From Azadirachta indica (taxonomy: Eukaryota; Streptophyta; Magnoliopsida; Sapindales; Meliaceae): a DNA stretch of 64,000 nt. The notes under the pieces are model-generated. The model had not been told where the DNA came from. It saw only the letters and a program-made list of their open reading frames with translations, and did not search any database. The stretch lies in the NCBI GenBank assembly GCA_022749755.1, contig CM040442.1:7724457-7788456 (forward strand), in the 5' to 3' direction. The position numbers and the translations under genes were made by a program. Below are positions 49,957 to 62,594 of the stretch, one piece after another; within the stretch, counting starts at the first letter, position 1; each line of letters starts with the position of its first letter.

Positions 49957-52900
49957 TCAGATATAGGGACTTCGACTCTTTAGTGGTTGAGAAATAGTTG
50001 GTGCAAGAGTGGATGACCATATTTCAACCAAGAGAGGAAACTGCAACCTTGCAAATAAGGTCGCTGGAATACAACCAAATAGAGCGATTGGAATGGGAAC
50101 CCATTTCCACGCTTCTGAAAGAACTATGCACATTGTTTCACCAAATGCTACCGTCATGCTTGCAATAGTAATGAACAGAGTGATAAGGCCGATAATTAGC
50201 TTCGTTGGCAATGAAACCAGAAATTCTCCTTCAGAGTAACGTGAAGTGAGGATGCCCAAGAACATCAGCGACGAAGTGGTTGAAGAAAAGATCGAAAGCG
50301 TATCTGATACCACACAAATATTTTCAAAGGTAATTTATGCAAAAAAATTGGGGATCCCATCATCGTTATTGCCACCAGGTAGAGCGAAAGCTGCGGCAAA
50401 CGCTATTGTGATTATGAGAGAAGCTACTAGTGCGCACGATGAAGCATTATCCTTCATCCATTTTTCACCTTTCTCAATTAATTCCTTGTGTTGTTCACTA
50501 AACAACTCTCTAGGAGTTTTTTCCTTGTTTTGGCTCTTTTTAGAAATGCTTGGTAGAAGATAATTCTCCAGAGCCTACAGAGAAATAGGATTAGCTACGA
50601 ACATATGAGTGTATCAAACATGCGAGACCGAAAATGGAACCTCATAAACGCTGGAACAAAATTTTTGTGTACATCACCTTGAACCATTGCAAGTCCCGCT
50701 GCATTTGCAATGCTGCACCATGGACTTCTCCTGCAGGTGCCAACGTTGCTAATTGGGAGATGTTACTACCATCTTTATTTTTTCTGGAATTTTGAACAAA
50801 TTGTTTTCTTCCACTTTGTCTTACGAGGTTAAAAATATCTACCTGGCGGTGTTTAACTGCAAGCATAAATAAGTTATTTTCATGTTCGTCAACAAAAAAC
50901 AGTTGAAGGTGGATAGGCCAAAATAATTTCTTTCACAATCTTAGGAATCCCCAATTTTGCACAGTGAGGATCGGCATTTTTAACGCCAGCGAAGCTTCTT
51001 CAAAGCTCCAAGCAAAATCACACAACATTCTGACTATTTCAACTGTTTTCATGGGCATTAACTTTGTATCACGTATGCCTCGGATGCTCGGAGCTGTTGT
51101 TAATTCAAGTTATCAATTTAGAAAGAAGATTTACTTGGAAAAACTCCACCTAAGAGAAAGGGCATTCTCAATGCTTGCTTACCTAGACACAGGAGGGCAT
51201 TCCAGAGCATAGTAAGCAATTTTTTGTTCCATGCACCTCTGATTTTAAACAAAAAACTTAATCTGAGAATCATGAGCGTTAGTAGGTGATCACTTGAAGT
51301 TTAAAGCAAAGCAACAGATATTTTTAGATATATATGTCTAATTAAACAAGAAATCTATATACGAACAAAAAGTAGAAGACAATTTACAAAGAAATCTGAA
51401 AGGCGAGGATATTATTGAGGAGCATATTGATCCCTGAATGGGATTCTCTGTGTCTCCATGGGGAGGTAAATCCTTAATTATTGTGGGTTTGAGGGAAATC
51501 ATCAAAAGCTTATTTCTGCACAGGAATGTCTGCAGAGACAAAAAGAACTGAATTTATGTCGTTGTGTACTTGTATATGTATACGTAAAACATGTAAGTCT
51601 TTATACAGAGATTTAGATGTATATAACAGATGCATATCAGAATGGGTGTATTGGGTGCTAATGTAGATGATCTCTTATAAAAGCGGAGGATATATGATGA
51701 ATATTAAAAAGGAATAACATTGTTGGCACTAACGGTGATAGATTAAGCGTTTCCAATGTCCAAGCGGTCTCCCACTTGCAAACCGCTCAGGTTTAGTAGC
51801 CAGCTTTTCTAAAATATCTTTCCTAAACGAAATATCATCACGATACAACTCTGGATGGCGCTTCAATATAGCAAAAGCTATATCTGTGCATGAAGCAGTG
51901 GCAAATTCAGAATTATGTAATTCATTATATATATGTGTGTAAATCAATATTGGAATTCAAATTGAACTAACCATATAAATTACTATGAACCAGGACTACG
52001 ATCAACCGCTTTTCCAGCACTGCTGGAGTCACTGATAGAAGATAACTAACTGTTTCTTTGTGGCCATTCCACGCTGCGTGGTGAAGTGGAAGCCAATTAT
52101 CTCTGTCCTTAGATTTTGGCAAATCTTCGTTAAGTTTCACCAACAGTTTTGCAGCTTTTGTATTGCCATTTGTTGCGGCGACGGTTAGAACCGTCCAGCC
52201 ATCATTATCTTTTTCTCCTTGGAATTCTGAAGGGACTTTTGTTAGATACTCATTCAAGAGCCGAAAGGCGTCATCTTGATTTGACCCAGCGATAAGGTGG
52301 AAAAAAAGTTTCAGAACCTTCAGCCATGATGGCGGTTAGAGCATCGGGATGTTGGCTTATGAAATGTTTTACTTTTCCCAATCACCGCGACTAGAAGCTA
52401 AGTGTAGTGGCCTGTAACGAACAAGATCCTTACGGCTCATTCTGTTCTTCTCTGTAAATTCCCTGAACTCATCTATAATAGAAAATGCATGTAGTTGAGT
52501 ATTGCGCAGAACTGTTAGTTTATTTTTTGAATTCAATCCAGCCATTTTGTTTATTTTTTTAGTTTTTAATTCGTGCCTGTATGCTTTGTAAGTGTTTATC
52601 TTTTAACTAACTCATTTAATAGTAACTATATTTAAATAAAATTTATCGTTGTAAAACCCAGTATTTCCCTCGCACCTATCATGGATGCCGCCAACAGCAT
52701 CACGGACAAAAAATTTTGCATTAAAATGAGAAATATGCATCCACAACCATGATCGGGCCTACATCTATCTTTTAGCCAATTGATCGAGTTGCTTTTTTCT
52801 GTTTCTTTATTCATTTGTGCAGTAAGAAGGCACAGCTTGGGTATAAATTATTTGTGTTCAAGTGGTAAATGATCCTGACTAATGAATTTTCATTTAAACA

Positions 52901-53208
52901 GATTCTGTTAATTAACTAACAAGCTGGGGTTTCAATTTCATTGATACTATATGTTAAAATTAATGTGTTATATATATATATATATATATATGTTACAGGC
53001 TAAAATGTACGTTTTTTTACAAAATAAAATAAATAAAGAACACTAGCTAGGTAGCTAGCATCCTTGTCTTACCTTCTGCGGGATCCGGCTTAGAGGTTTC
53101 TTCTTTTGCGCTTTTCTTTTTTTTAATTTCTTCCGTTGGCTCCGTCCTCGAGATTGCAGGTTCATTTGTGCCCAATGACGAACTGGAACAAGGTTGAACA
53201 CGATCCAT
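49957..53208 (-). pseudogene. Ankyrin-repeat/PGG-domain membrane protein gene, frame broken
   Basis: ACD6/ITN1-type family: N-terminal ankyrin repeats and a C-terminal PGG domain with four membrane helices. Recognisable pieces in transcript order: 53208-53073 (start MDRVQPCSSSSLGTNEP, Lys/Glu-rich); 52472 to about 51967 (ankyrin repeats, DNWLPLHHAAWNGHKETVSY); about 51900-51729 (ILEKLATKPERFASGRPLGH); about 51075-50960 (SIRGIRDTKLMPM); about 50950-50678 (NNLFMLAVKHRQVDIF); about 50575-49957 (PGG domain: AAAFALPGGNND, then membrane helices to SQPLKSRSPYI). Breaks seen on the plus strand: T-run 52373-52376 (one base short), A-run 52301-52307 (one extra), A-run 50894-50899 (shift), A-run 50341-50347 plus nearby TTT 50334-50336 (opposite shifts, putting a stop at 50335-50337), and a shift near 50985. 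All are at homopolymers. Either a young pseudogene or sequence errors; which is not decidable here. Confidence 0.75.
52966..52991 (+). repeat. TA dinucleotide microsatellite
   Basis: A run of TA repeats in the first intron region of the ankyrin locus. Confidence 0.9.
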
Positions 53209-54076
53209 CAATTATCTGTATTTTCACAGAGAAAGATTAATTGCCTCAGTTTTCAACCTTTCATATTTGATGGGTGAAAAGTGAGAAAGGGAATACTTGA
53301 GCTTTCAAGATGATTTTCTCTCTATGTTCTATGAAGTACTGAAAATCTCGAATTTATAAGGTGAATAAGAAGAAAATATATCATTATTGTTTGTCAGTGC
53401 TAATTGACTTTCTGTTGACTATTAACTTGAAGGACAAAAACGTAAATGCCATACAATTTTATTATTATTTTGTTATCTAACAAAATAAAAGTATTTTAGC
53501 AATCCTAAAAATTTTACAAAGCAAAATCAAGATGGAAATAAATATGAAAAGATAATTTCTCAATATTTTATAAGGGCGTGTGTTTAAGAGAACGCTGGAG
53601 AGAAAAAATGAGAGAATTATTATTTAAAATCGAAACTCGTTTAAAAGAAAAGTTTATTTTTAAAGAGAAGCCCAAAATTTTTTAAATATTGCACATTTTT
53701 TATTTAAATGAAAACTCATTAAAAAAATTATTTTTTAAGTAATTTGTAATAATTATTTTCTTAAGGTTTGCTTATTGGAGATTTTGGTGTTTCAAAGTAT
53801 ATCTATACTTTAAAATAAGTTGGAGGCATTAAAATAAATTTATTATTTGTGTTAGTTGGATTAAAAGTCAAAGGAAAATAAATCATACATTCTCAATTCT
53901 TTTAGGTAAGTGATATAATTTCAAATTTCAGGGAGAATTATGATAATATCCTCTCATAATAGTGAATTAAAAATGTTCCACCTCCGACTTTTTGACAAAT
54001 TTGAAAGTCATTTTTTTTTAAATATTATATAGATGTACAAGTTACTGATATTACATTAAAAATCTATCAAGAATTT
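53209..54076. other. Upstream region of the ankyrin locus
   Basis: A 5' leader and promoter-like sequence, then AT-rich DNA. No coding signal seen. Confidence 0.5.
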
Positions 54077-54535
54077 GTGATGGTATCTCATATGGTATAA
54101 CTCGAATATTTTTATCGAATTGACTCAATTGGGTGGAGAGCTCTTACACGTGAAGGAAAATCTACTCACACTGTAATACGGTTTGTGATGGTATCTCATA
54201 TGATACAACTTGAATATTTTTACCTAATTGGGTAGAGAGCAGTTGGAGAACCCTTACACGTGAAAGAGAATCTATCCACACTTTAATATTGTAGGCCAGG
54301 TGAAGAACCCTCATACGTGAAGGAGAATTTACCCACACTTTAATATGGTGTACCCACTAAAGAGAATTTACCCACATTCTAATAGAGAATTTACTCACAT
54401 TCTAATACAGTGAATCCTTTAAAGAGAATTTACCCACACTCTAATAGAGAATTTACTCACATTCTAATACAGTGAATCCTTTAAAGAGAATTTACCTATA
54501 CTCTAATAGAGAATTTACTGACACTCTAATACGGT
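54077..54535 (+). repeat. Nested tandem repeats (about 108-bp and 62-bp periods)
   Basis: GTGATGGTATCTCATATG starts at 54077 and again at 54185, giving a diverged repeat of about 108 bp. From 54361 a 62-bp unit repeats at 54361, 54423 and 54485. Inside each 62-bp unit a 23-bp module (AGAGAATTTACCCACAYTCT then AAT) occurs twice. Partial modules extend back to about 54250. Non-coding; possibly a degenerate transposon terminal region. Confidence 0.85.
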
Positions 54536-54895
54536 GGGCTTTATATATAATAGGAATTATTTTTCAAAGTTGAGAAATAAGCAAAGCGCTACCTTCTTAC
54601 CACTCAAGCAAAGCACGAGTGGCAATTTGAAGGCTGTTTTTAAATTAATTTTTTTTAAAAGTTTTTATTATTGTAAAAAGATTTTGAAATAAATGGAAGA
54701 TTGTCAACATATAAAGCCACATAACGAAAAGTACCTATATTTAAAAAAGAAAAAAAATCAGCCTCTCCAATAATAGTAGATCCCTTTTCTATATTTTTCT
54801 TTGCTTATGTCTACTGCCTACTTTCTAATAATATCTGGTCAAGCACTGTGCGCAATTTTAAAATCAAAAACGAATTAATTCAATAATATTCAGAT

Positions 54896-55690
54896 GCTTA
54901 ATTTTTAATTTTATGCCCTTATTTATTGATAATCATCACAAATAACTCTAATTTTTTTAAATGTATCAGCAATATCCCTAAAAACAATGAAATAACACAT
55001 TTACCTTTATTGTTGTTTATACTGTGCATGCAAAGACAAAAATGACCCTATACAGTTTAAAAAAAATAATTCTATATATATAGTTAATAGTTTATATTTT
55101 GGTGAGAAAAATAAATTACTTATACATTAAAATTAAGTTCAAATGTTCTCTTAAAAAAGTAAATAAAATAAAATAAGTTTAAATTAAATTAATCATCAAA
55201 ATAAATCATATATAAAATTAATTATTAATTAATTAATTAAAAGTAATTAACTAATTGATATTACTATTATATTATCTGTTGTGTACATTTAAATATTTTA
55301 CTATATTTTTTACCTATATAAAATATCAATTAATTTATTAGGTTTAATTAGATAGTTAATTAATTAATTTATATATGAGTTATTTCGATATATAATTTAA
55401 ATCAAGTCCATTTTATTTATTTTTTAAGAGAAAATTTTAACTTAATTTTAATATATAATTAGTTTATTTTTTCCAACAAAATATACATTACTAACTACAC
55501 ATATAAAATTAATTTTGCATTTTTATTATACAAAGTCATTTTCGTCTTTACACACACAATGTTAACAATAGTAAGGGTAAATATGTCATTTAATTATTTT
55601 TAGAGCATTATTAGTATATTTTAAAAAATTGAGATTATTTGTTATGATTGTCAATAAATAAGGGTGTAAAATTGAAAATTATCCTATTCA
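54896..55690. mobile_element. Large foldback (palindromic) element, about 0.8 kb
   Basis: Two inverted arms of about 350 bp face each other around a centre near 55290. The left arm begins TTTTTAATTTTATGCCCTTA and the reverse complement of the right arm begins TTTTCAATTTTACACCCTTA. Pairing continues through TTTATTGATAATCATCACAA / TTTATTGACAATCATAACAA and, deep inside, ACATTAAAATTAAGTTCAAA / ATATTAAAATTAAGTTAAAA and AAATCATATATAAAATTAAT / AACTCATATATAAATTAATT. No transposase is present, so it is non-autonomous. Confidence 0.75.
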
Positions 55691-57745
55691 AATTATACCA
55701 GTACTTTTAAAAATATGAATTCTTTCCTTAAGCATTTAACATCCTTTCTTAATAGTAATTATTAAACACCTTAAAAATAATTAAAATAAATCATTTCATT
55801 CAAATTAATAAAAACTAATTAAATTTTTTATTTTTTCTTCTTTTATATATAAATATAAAAATTTTACACAAGTTTAAAAAATTCTAAAATATCGTTTATA
55901 TAAAACTGCATATTGGTCACGAAATTGTTAGAGGTCACACTGCTCTAATAACAATAACATATTTTAATTATTTTTATTTGAAATAAAATAGTAGGATAAT
56001 AAATAAGATTGAACTTGTGTAATTAGAAAACAAAGAAATATTTTTAATGTTTATATTTAAAAAAAGAATTAATTGACCTGACCTATGTTTAAAGTTCGTT
56101 GAAGGATCTATTGATTTTGTAACAACAACACATTGTTTTAACAAATAAAAACTCTTTAACTCCATAACCAAATGGAAAAAAAAAAAAATCAAATATAAGT
56201 CCCTAAGATTTGGCTTATTTGAACTAATTAAGTTCAATAGTTTCAAAAATGTCATTAAAATATCAGTTTATTAAAAAGTGAGAATTATACTCATATATAA
56301 TAATAGTTATCTAACTAAAATAATTATGAAACCTTTAATTTAACAAATTACAATTTCTCTAAAATACATTAATAAAATAAAGAATAATATTATTTTTTAA
56401 CATTAGTAGTATAATATTTATTACTATATTATAAATTTATTTATTTTATAAATAATCTATTTTATTTATTTTATTAAATATATTTTAGATATATAAATAT
56501 ATTTTATCTAAATTATAATATAATCATAAATATTGTATTATGATATTTCTATTTATGGATTTATATTTTATTAATAAATTGATATTTATTTATATTTTTA
56601 TTTTATTTATAATTTGTAATTAATATTGATTTGTTGATATGTTGTAAAGTAAATAAATATATATTTTAGTTATAATATATTAATAAATATTTGATTATCA
56701 ATATTTTATAAAGTGATACCTATCATATTATTATATATAATTATTTTTTTAGTTAGTATTTTATAGATAATTTTCTTAGTTAACTACTATTAAATAGGGA
56801 TATAATAATCATTTTATTGTAAATTGAGATTTTAATAAATATTTTAAAATTATTAGGATTAATCAATTTAATAGACCATATCTTAACGATCTGCAAGTCA
56901 TTTTCCAGAGCCAAATTAACAACTTAGAGGATCCTTCTCCTACTCTTGTTTCTTCTTCACGTGCGCTAAAAAAATGCTTAAAGAAACACAGTGCAGCTCT
57001 CCTGCTATATATTTTTCTTCTTCACACAAACAACAAATTCTTGGTAATAAGCATTTTTATTTCCAGACAAATTTTAAATTCTTGGTAATGGAGAAACAAA
57101 GAAGATGAATTATTCTACGACCTAATTAAGGATTGTACTGAGGTGTATTAGATTCGATAGAAATTTCAATTTGAGATGAAGATGTATCTTAATTATCTTA
57201 GCTAGAAATCATCATTTATTAATGCTGATTATTCTTTCGAATGAAGATGATTTAATTTGATTTTGGAGTTAAGGTTTTTTATTTGCTAAAACAAAGTCCT
57301 TTTCCCATCAATAAATTGGTTGCTAAAAATTGTATAAAATAATCAATCCTAATCTTGAACTTGTTAGAGAAAAGATAACTTTAATGTGAAAATTAATTAC
57401 GATTAATACAAATTAAATTAAAACGCAACTAATAATTCTAAACTATATTACGTGGTTCATATTAAAAATTATCCATACATAAAAATATGTGTTTCAAGCT
57501 AGTTAGGATTATTAGATTACTATAATTCAGTGCAATATTTGCGAAGCAATTTACTTGAAAGCCAAATTATTCTAAGGAAATCGAAACCAAATTATTCTAA
57601 GGAAATTGAAAGGCGCATATCAGGGGAGTTAAAAACTTCAAGCTTCATATATACAATAAAAGCCATACACATACTCAATCATACATTCTGAAAGATCTAG
57701 TCAACAGTACAATTACACTATACACACAGAGGCTAAACTCTAACT
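55691..57745. other. Very AT-rich intergenic region
   Basis: About 2 kb of A/T-dominated sequence. No gene, RNA or clear repeat could be supported. Confidence 0.6.
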
Positions 57746-57907
57746 ATGGTGAAAATCAAGGTCATCATGCCTTCTTTTATGAGGGAAGATAAGGTGGAGA
57801 AAGGAGCAACTATTGTTCCTCCCATTTCAACCCAACCTAAGCTTAAGAAAACACACGTTTGCAATATTAATAATAATAGGCATGCAACGCGAAGGCGTGC
57901 TCGTTGA
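57746..57907 (+). CDS. Small basic ORF, 53 aa, coding status uncertain
   Basis: ATG at 57746 to TGA at 57905-57907. It starts MVKIKVIMPSFMREDKVEKG, has a Pro/Thr middle and ends with an Arg cluster (HATRRRAR). I do not recognise the family. It stands in an AT-rich region with locally higher GC. A 22-bp direct repeat (GCAATATTAATAATAAT plus flank) lies near its end (57861 and 57921). It could be a short peptide gene, the terminal exon of an unseen gene, or chance. Confidence 0.2.
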   Translation: MVKIKVIMPSFMREDKVEKGATIVPPISTQPKLKKTHVCNINNNRHATRRRAR

Positions 57908-59880
57908 GTTGCTCTCAAAAATTGCAATATTAATAATAATCGGCACCCACATCGACGTCGACATGCTTTTATAACTAACTGGAGTATAGTAGTAGCAGTA
58001 ACCAGCAGATTTCCCTACTACTATTATTTTTTGTTGTGAAATCCTATAAGGAAGTAAGAAACAGAAACATACCTACCTGTATCATGCAGTAGATGTAGTT
58101 ACCGTAAATTCATTCCAACAGATTCTGTTATTTACTATCAATCATCATTGTTGTGAAATTAATTATGAGAACATACATCTGCAGCATGATTTTTGAAGGA
58201 AGGCGTGAGTGTGTGACCAAGCAACAACAGCGGCCCGTGGCTCAGCCTTTTCCAGCACACCGCCTCGGACCCACCGTTCCATACGGCTGCACCTCCTCAC
58301 ACCGGCAACTCGTGCTCCCATTTCACTCTCTCCCTCTCAAATTGCAATTATTTTTAGATTCTCTAATAGAAAGAGATAAGAAAATAACAAGTTTTTACAA
58401 CTACTCAAAAAAACAACCATGTGATGATGTAAGATCCTTTTGTTGATAAGTATGAGCCCACATGGATTTTATTTTTTATTTTTCATATTTTTTTTAATTA
58501 ATAACAAAATCCGTTGATCTTAAAATTTTCTGGACTTTGGATCTTCCAGTTCCAGTCTGTCTGTACTCTCTATCAGATTCAACATAACAATGACAAATAG
58601 CTTTCAACACTCTTCTTCTTTATTTATTTATTAATTTTTGGGGTTTCTCTTGCTTGCATCTATCAACTATATATGTGCCGAATAATATTCAGCTTCTACT
58701 TATGCACAACATATTTAGTGTAAGTTCCTTTTTCTGGACCATCCGATCTTATTTTATCATTGATTGATTTCTTCATCAACCCCACTCACATGCTCAGTTA
58801 ACGGCCACAATCATTGTGTCTTCTGTCTTCTCCCTTGGGTTGGTTTTCTAGTTACTGATTCCAACATCACAGACCCATCTAATTATACCCATTATTCCAT
58901 TCCCAAAAAACCCAAAAATAATAATAATAATACAACATTTTTCTTATAAATTTTATATTAAAAACCTAAGTTCAGAGTAATTAGGTTTGGGAACTCGGAA
59001 TGTTATTGAAGAGACACCCCATGATGTGATCGTACGGTAGAGATGTAATTGTCGTCGTGCCAGGAGGTGCCACCTTAATTTGCTTCACACCCTGATATAA
59101 ACGTGGACCAATGGAAGTACGTACTATATAATTGAGACAACTGTTACTTTGTGATATAGTATTCTTGAGTGCATGTGATTCACCCTAACAGCCTGCTAGC
59201 CAAGCCGTTCCGTTTGATAATATGATTTTCTGGTATGGGGTTGGTGGGGACCGTGTGGTGGGGCCAATATATGTAAGTAATTATCAATTAATTAATGCTT
59301 AAAATTATGTTGTGTTATAGTAATAAATGTTGGTGTCAAAATTCTCCACCATTGTCAAGGAGGCTCAACGAGGGGAAAAACATAATATATTGGCCCGTAT
59401 GAAAAACATGTATTGTTGTAGTAAATACCTACATAAGTAAAATATGTCAACAGATGTCGGTAATGTCACCGACAAACCTCCTCCAACACTCAATTTAGAA
59501 CAAAATATACTAGAGAAATAATCTTCAAAAATTAATAACAATAACTACAATAATTGTTTGAGAGAGAGGAGTAAGCTAGTAAAAGAATCTAACCCATTGC
59601 ATGGGAAAGACCTGGGGTTTACATAAGTGACGAGAAATATATGCTTCCCTCTCAAAAAAATCTCCATTATGTAATCACTGTGCCCATTATAGCTAAATTC
59701 AGATGCCACTTAACCTTTTCTTCTTACGTGTTCTTCTTGTCTTCCTTGCGGAAATGAACTTCTCTTTGCTAGCGTGTCCCCTTTTCTACTAATGGTACTT
59801 CATTTTTGGCTTACTTTACAATTTCATATGTTGGGACTTGAATTATTAGGCTACAATCATGGAATTTTAGTTGCTGGTCC
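57908..59880. other. Intergenic region
   Basis: Mixed-composition sequence. A 97-codon frame at 58153-58446 is richer in GC than its surroundings but shows no family resemblance and has no splice context, so it is not called. Nothing else supported. Confidence 0.5.
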
Positions 59881-61500
59881 CAATCTTGCTATTTTCAGGA
59901 TTGCTTAACCCTTTTGCAACGGCAACAGCACATTAGGACCCACCTTGCAGCCCAATCCGTTCTTATCCTCCGAGTTTGGGTGAAGCGTTCGAAAACTTCT
60001 TGTTAATGTGATGACTCTCCCAATGTTATCGTGGCGGGTAACTCTCCCCATGGTATTGAGAATAATTGGTCATTCTACTCGTGTAGCGGGTTACCCAAAC
60101 CTTTTGGGAAGGATTATTGCTAAGGTGTCATCGTCAATGGATCTTACGTGGCTACTAAGGAATGGTCATCCAACATAAGCCCTTTAGTTTTTAGGCCTGG
60201 AAGAGTTGACAGGCGTGAAAACTATGGTTCTGCTTGTCGCAGCACTTAGATGTTGGGATTTTCTTCCGTATTGACAGCCTCTTTTGAGGAGCATTTAATA
60301 CTTTAATACCTTATAAGTACCCGAATGGTTAGGATCTCGTATGCTTTGGAAAGTTACGCTATTCTTGGTATGCTAGGCAGAACGTTTAAATGTTGGTGAT
60401 GCTTCTATTCCCAAATGGCGCCCCGTGAAGTGCGTTAGCTGTGAGTTCACGATGGGTATCGATTACCTTATCTCAAGGCGTTATCCTGACCACTTTAGCT
60501 CTTAATTTATCTTGTTGCGATATAAATAGAGAGGAAAAGAACTTTATTGGCAAGAGATGGCTAAAGGAAACACGAAGAGGACATTGCCGTAGCTTGAGGA
60601 TGTCAATGGCGAGACGATCGCCCAATTGAGTTGTCGAGTAAAGAGAAAAACAGGGAGGAGAATTTCAACCACTGCTGCTGCACCCAATGATCTCGGATAT
60701 CGAGGCCTCATCGTTGCCTACCTCAGCAACAACGATGAACGTTTCCACGAAGGGGACTTCATCGACACCCCTATATTCCAATCCATTAGGCAATCTGAAC
60801 CAAGTCGCAATCTCCATTCTTATTCACCTTGCGGAGTTGGTGAGGACAATTACTAGTACCATCTCGACGGATAAATATCAATGCGAGATGCGGAGACCTT
60901 TTGAATCATTTTGGGTCAATATGAAGCAGGCCCTTTTGGAGGTAATAACTCAGGTCATTTCTTACCCTTGGCAATAAATACCTTTTCTAACTTCATTTTC
61001 CTTCCAGCTCGCTACATGCGTCAACTTGTGGCAAAACGAAATTGTGGATGCTATGAATGCCACATTATAGTATCAAGAATTGATTGCGTCCTCTGCCGTG
61101 AATACGCAGGAGAAGGATAAGGAACTGCCTTCTTGAATGCTGAAGTGTAGGGGCTTAGGGAGGTTGTCGCGAAAACCATTTCGAAGGCTATCGCTTTGCG
61201 GGCTAAGGCAGAACAAGCTCACCATCTGCAGCTGTTGCCAAGATAGCAAGGACGGAAGCTGAGCAGGCATTCGCTATTGAGAAGGAAAAACATATTGCCT
61301 CCTTGGTTTGAGCTCAGAAGAAGAACGATGCCTCCTAGATCATAGGCTATCATCATGTGCAAGGGGAAGCGTACGAGTTGATCTAGTATGTTGTTATGAG
61401 TAGAATGTCTCATCCATTCAACCTTGAGCAGTGTCTTGCTCTAAAAGCAGCTAATAAGGAAAGTGGTTCGAGAATGATATCAAAAATGCTTTTGCTGGAC
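59881..61500 (+). mobile_element. Degenerate transposable-element coding remnant
   Basis: This block is clearly less AT-rich than its flanks and yields broken protein-like stretches in shifting frames. One around 61140-61330 reads as an Ala/Glu/Lys-rich coiled coil (REVVAKTISKAIALRAKAEQ, KIARTEAEQAFAIEKEKHIA) with in-frame stops. The layout (globular part, coiled coil, then tandem repeats) recalls the plant putative gypsy-type transposon proteins (Pfam Transposase_28), but no diagnostic motif survives, so the class is a guess. Stops and shifts make it non-functional. Confidence 0.45.
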
Positions 61501-61846
61501 TTTAGTCTGTTTTGCTAGATCTTTGTTTGTGAAATTTGATTTGTTCATTCTGTAATAACTTAATCATTTTGAATAAATTTTTAACATGATAACTTGCTTC
61601 TTGAAAACTTATTATAAAGTGCAGAGAATGGGCTTTTGGCCAGTCTATGCTGCGAATCATCTCAGTTTATTACAATTCACCATATTTTTTAATTTAGCCG
61701 ACGTATTAACTTTGCCATTCCAATGAGGATTTAACAGTCTTGAAGCTTGCCTCATGACGTTTATGAATTAACGCCTAATAAGTAAGACTCAATGATGAAA
61801 ACCGTTCATACCAAGATACACCCATGATATTCAAAGGACTAGGGAA

Positions 61847-62045
61847 CAAATCCGTGCCTTTGATATACCTAAGTTATTAAAGGACTTTGTGACGAACAAA
61901 TTCATGTCTTTGATGTGCCTACGGCATCAACGGACTTTGTGGCGAATAAATCCGGACTTTTAATGTACTTACGGCATTAAAGAATTTTGTGGCGAACAAA
62001 TCCATGCCTTTGATACGCCCACGGCAGAAGGACTTTATGGTAAAA
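61847..62045 (+). repeat. 50-bp tandem repeat, four units
   Basis: Units start at 61847, 61897, 61947 and 61997, an exact 50-bp period. Each runs CAAATCCRTGCCTTTGAT, TACGGCATTAA, GGACTTTGTGGCGAA, with substitutions. It follows the degenerate TE remnant. A looser repeat of about 60 bp (AATATCACA...GAGAAATC) follows at 62066-62230. Confidence 0.85.
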
Positions 62046-62594
62046 TCGTGCAAAAAATATAGTAAAATATCACACGGAGAAATCATGGTAAATACTTGGT
62101 GAAATTGTAGAGAAAACGTCGTGGAATATCACATAGAGAAATCTTGGTGAAAACTTGATGAAATACTGCACGGTCAAAACATGGCAAAATATCACAGGCG
62201 AAATATTGTATGGTGAAAAAATGGCAGAAACATGGAATTTTGTGATAATAGTTAACTCAAAAGATTAAATAAAAACAAAAGAAGATCAAAGAGAAATTTC
62301 TTAAAAGATTAATTTGATGAGATTTTTTTTTGACTCTTACAATTAAATTCTTATTTAATTTTAACACTGTAATTTTGTATGAAAACTCTAATATTTCTTA
62401 TTTGATAATAGTGAAAATTTTTTAACTGTGATTTTTTACTTCACTCATATTGAGGGGAGGTTTTTCTACATAAATTTAGCGTCTCTTGTTTTCTTTTAAC
62501 TTAATTATTCTTTTCATTTTTATTATTTTGATTTACTTGATTACTCCATCTTAGTTCAAGTAAGTGGAAAGAATTAAATTTATATTAATTTTTC
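62046..62594. other. Loose tandem repeats and AT-rich spacer before the LINE
   Basis: Diverged AATATCACA/GGTGAAA repeats to about 62240, then AT-rich DNA without coding signal up to the truncated LINE. Confidence 0.5.

Noticed and set aside
56300..56880. Possible organelle or satellite DNA because of extreme AT content
   Set aside because: No regular period and no recognisable organelle sequence; it looks like ordinary AT-rich plant intergenic DNA.
58153..58446. 97-codon open frame with higher GC
   Set aside because: No homology recognised and no splice or start context; could be a relict exon but cannot be supported.
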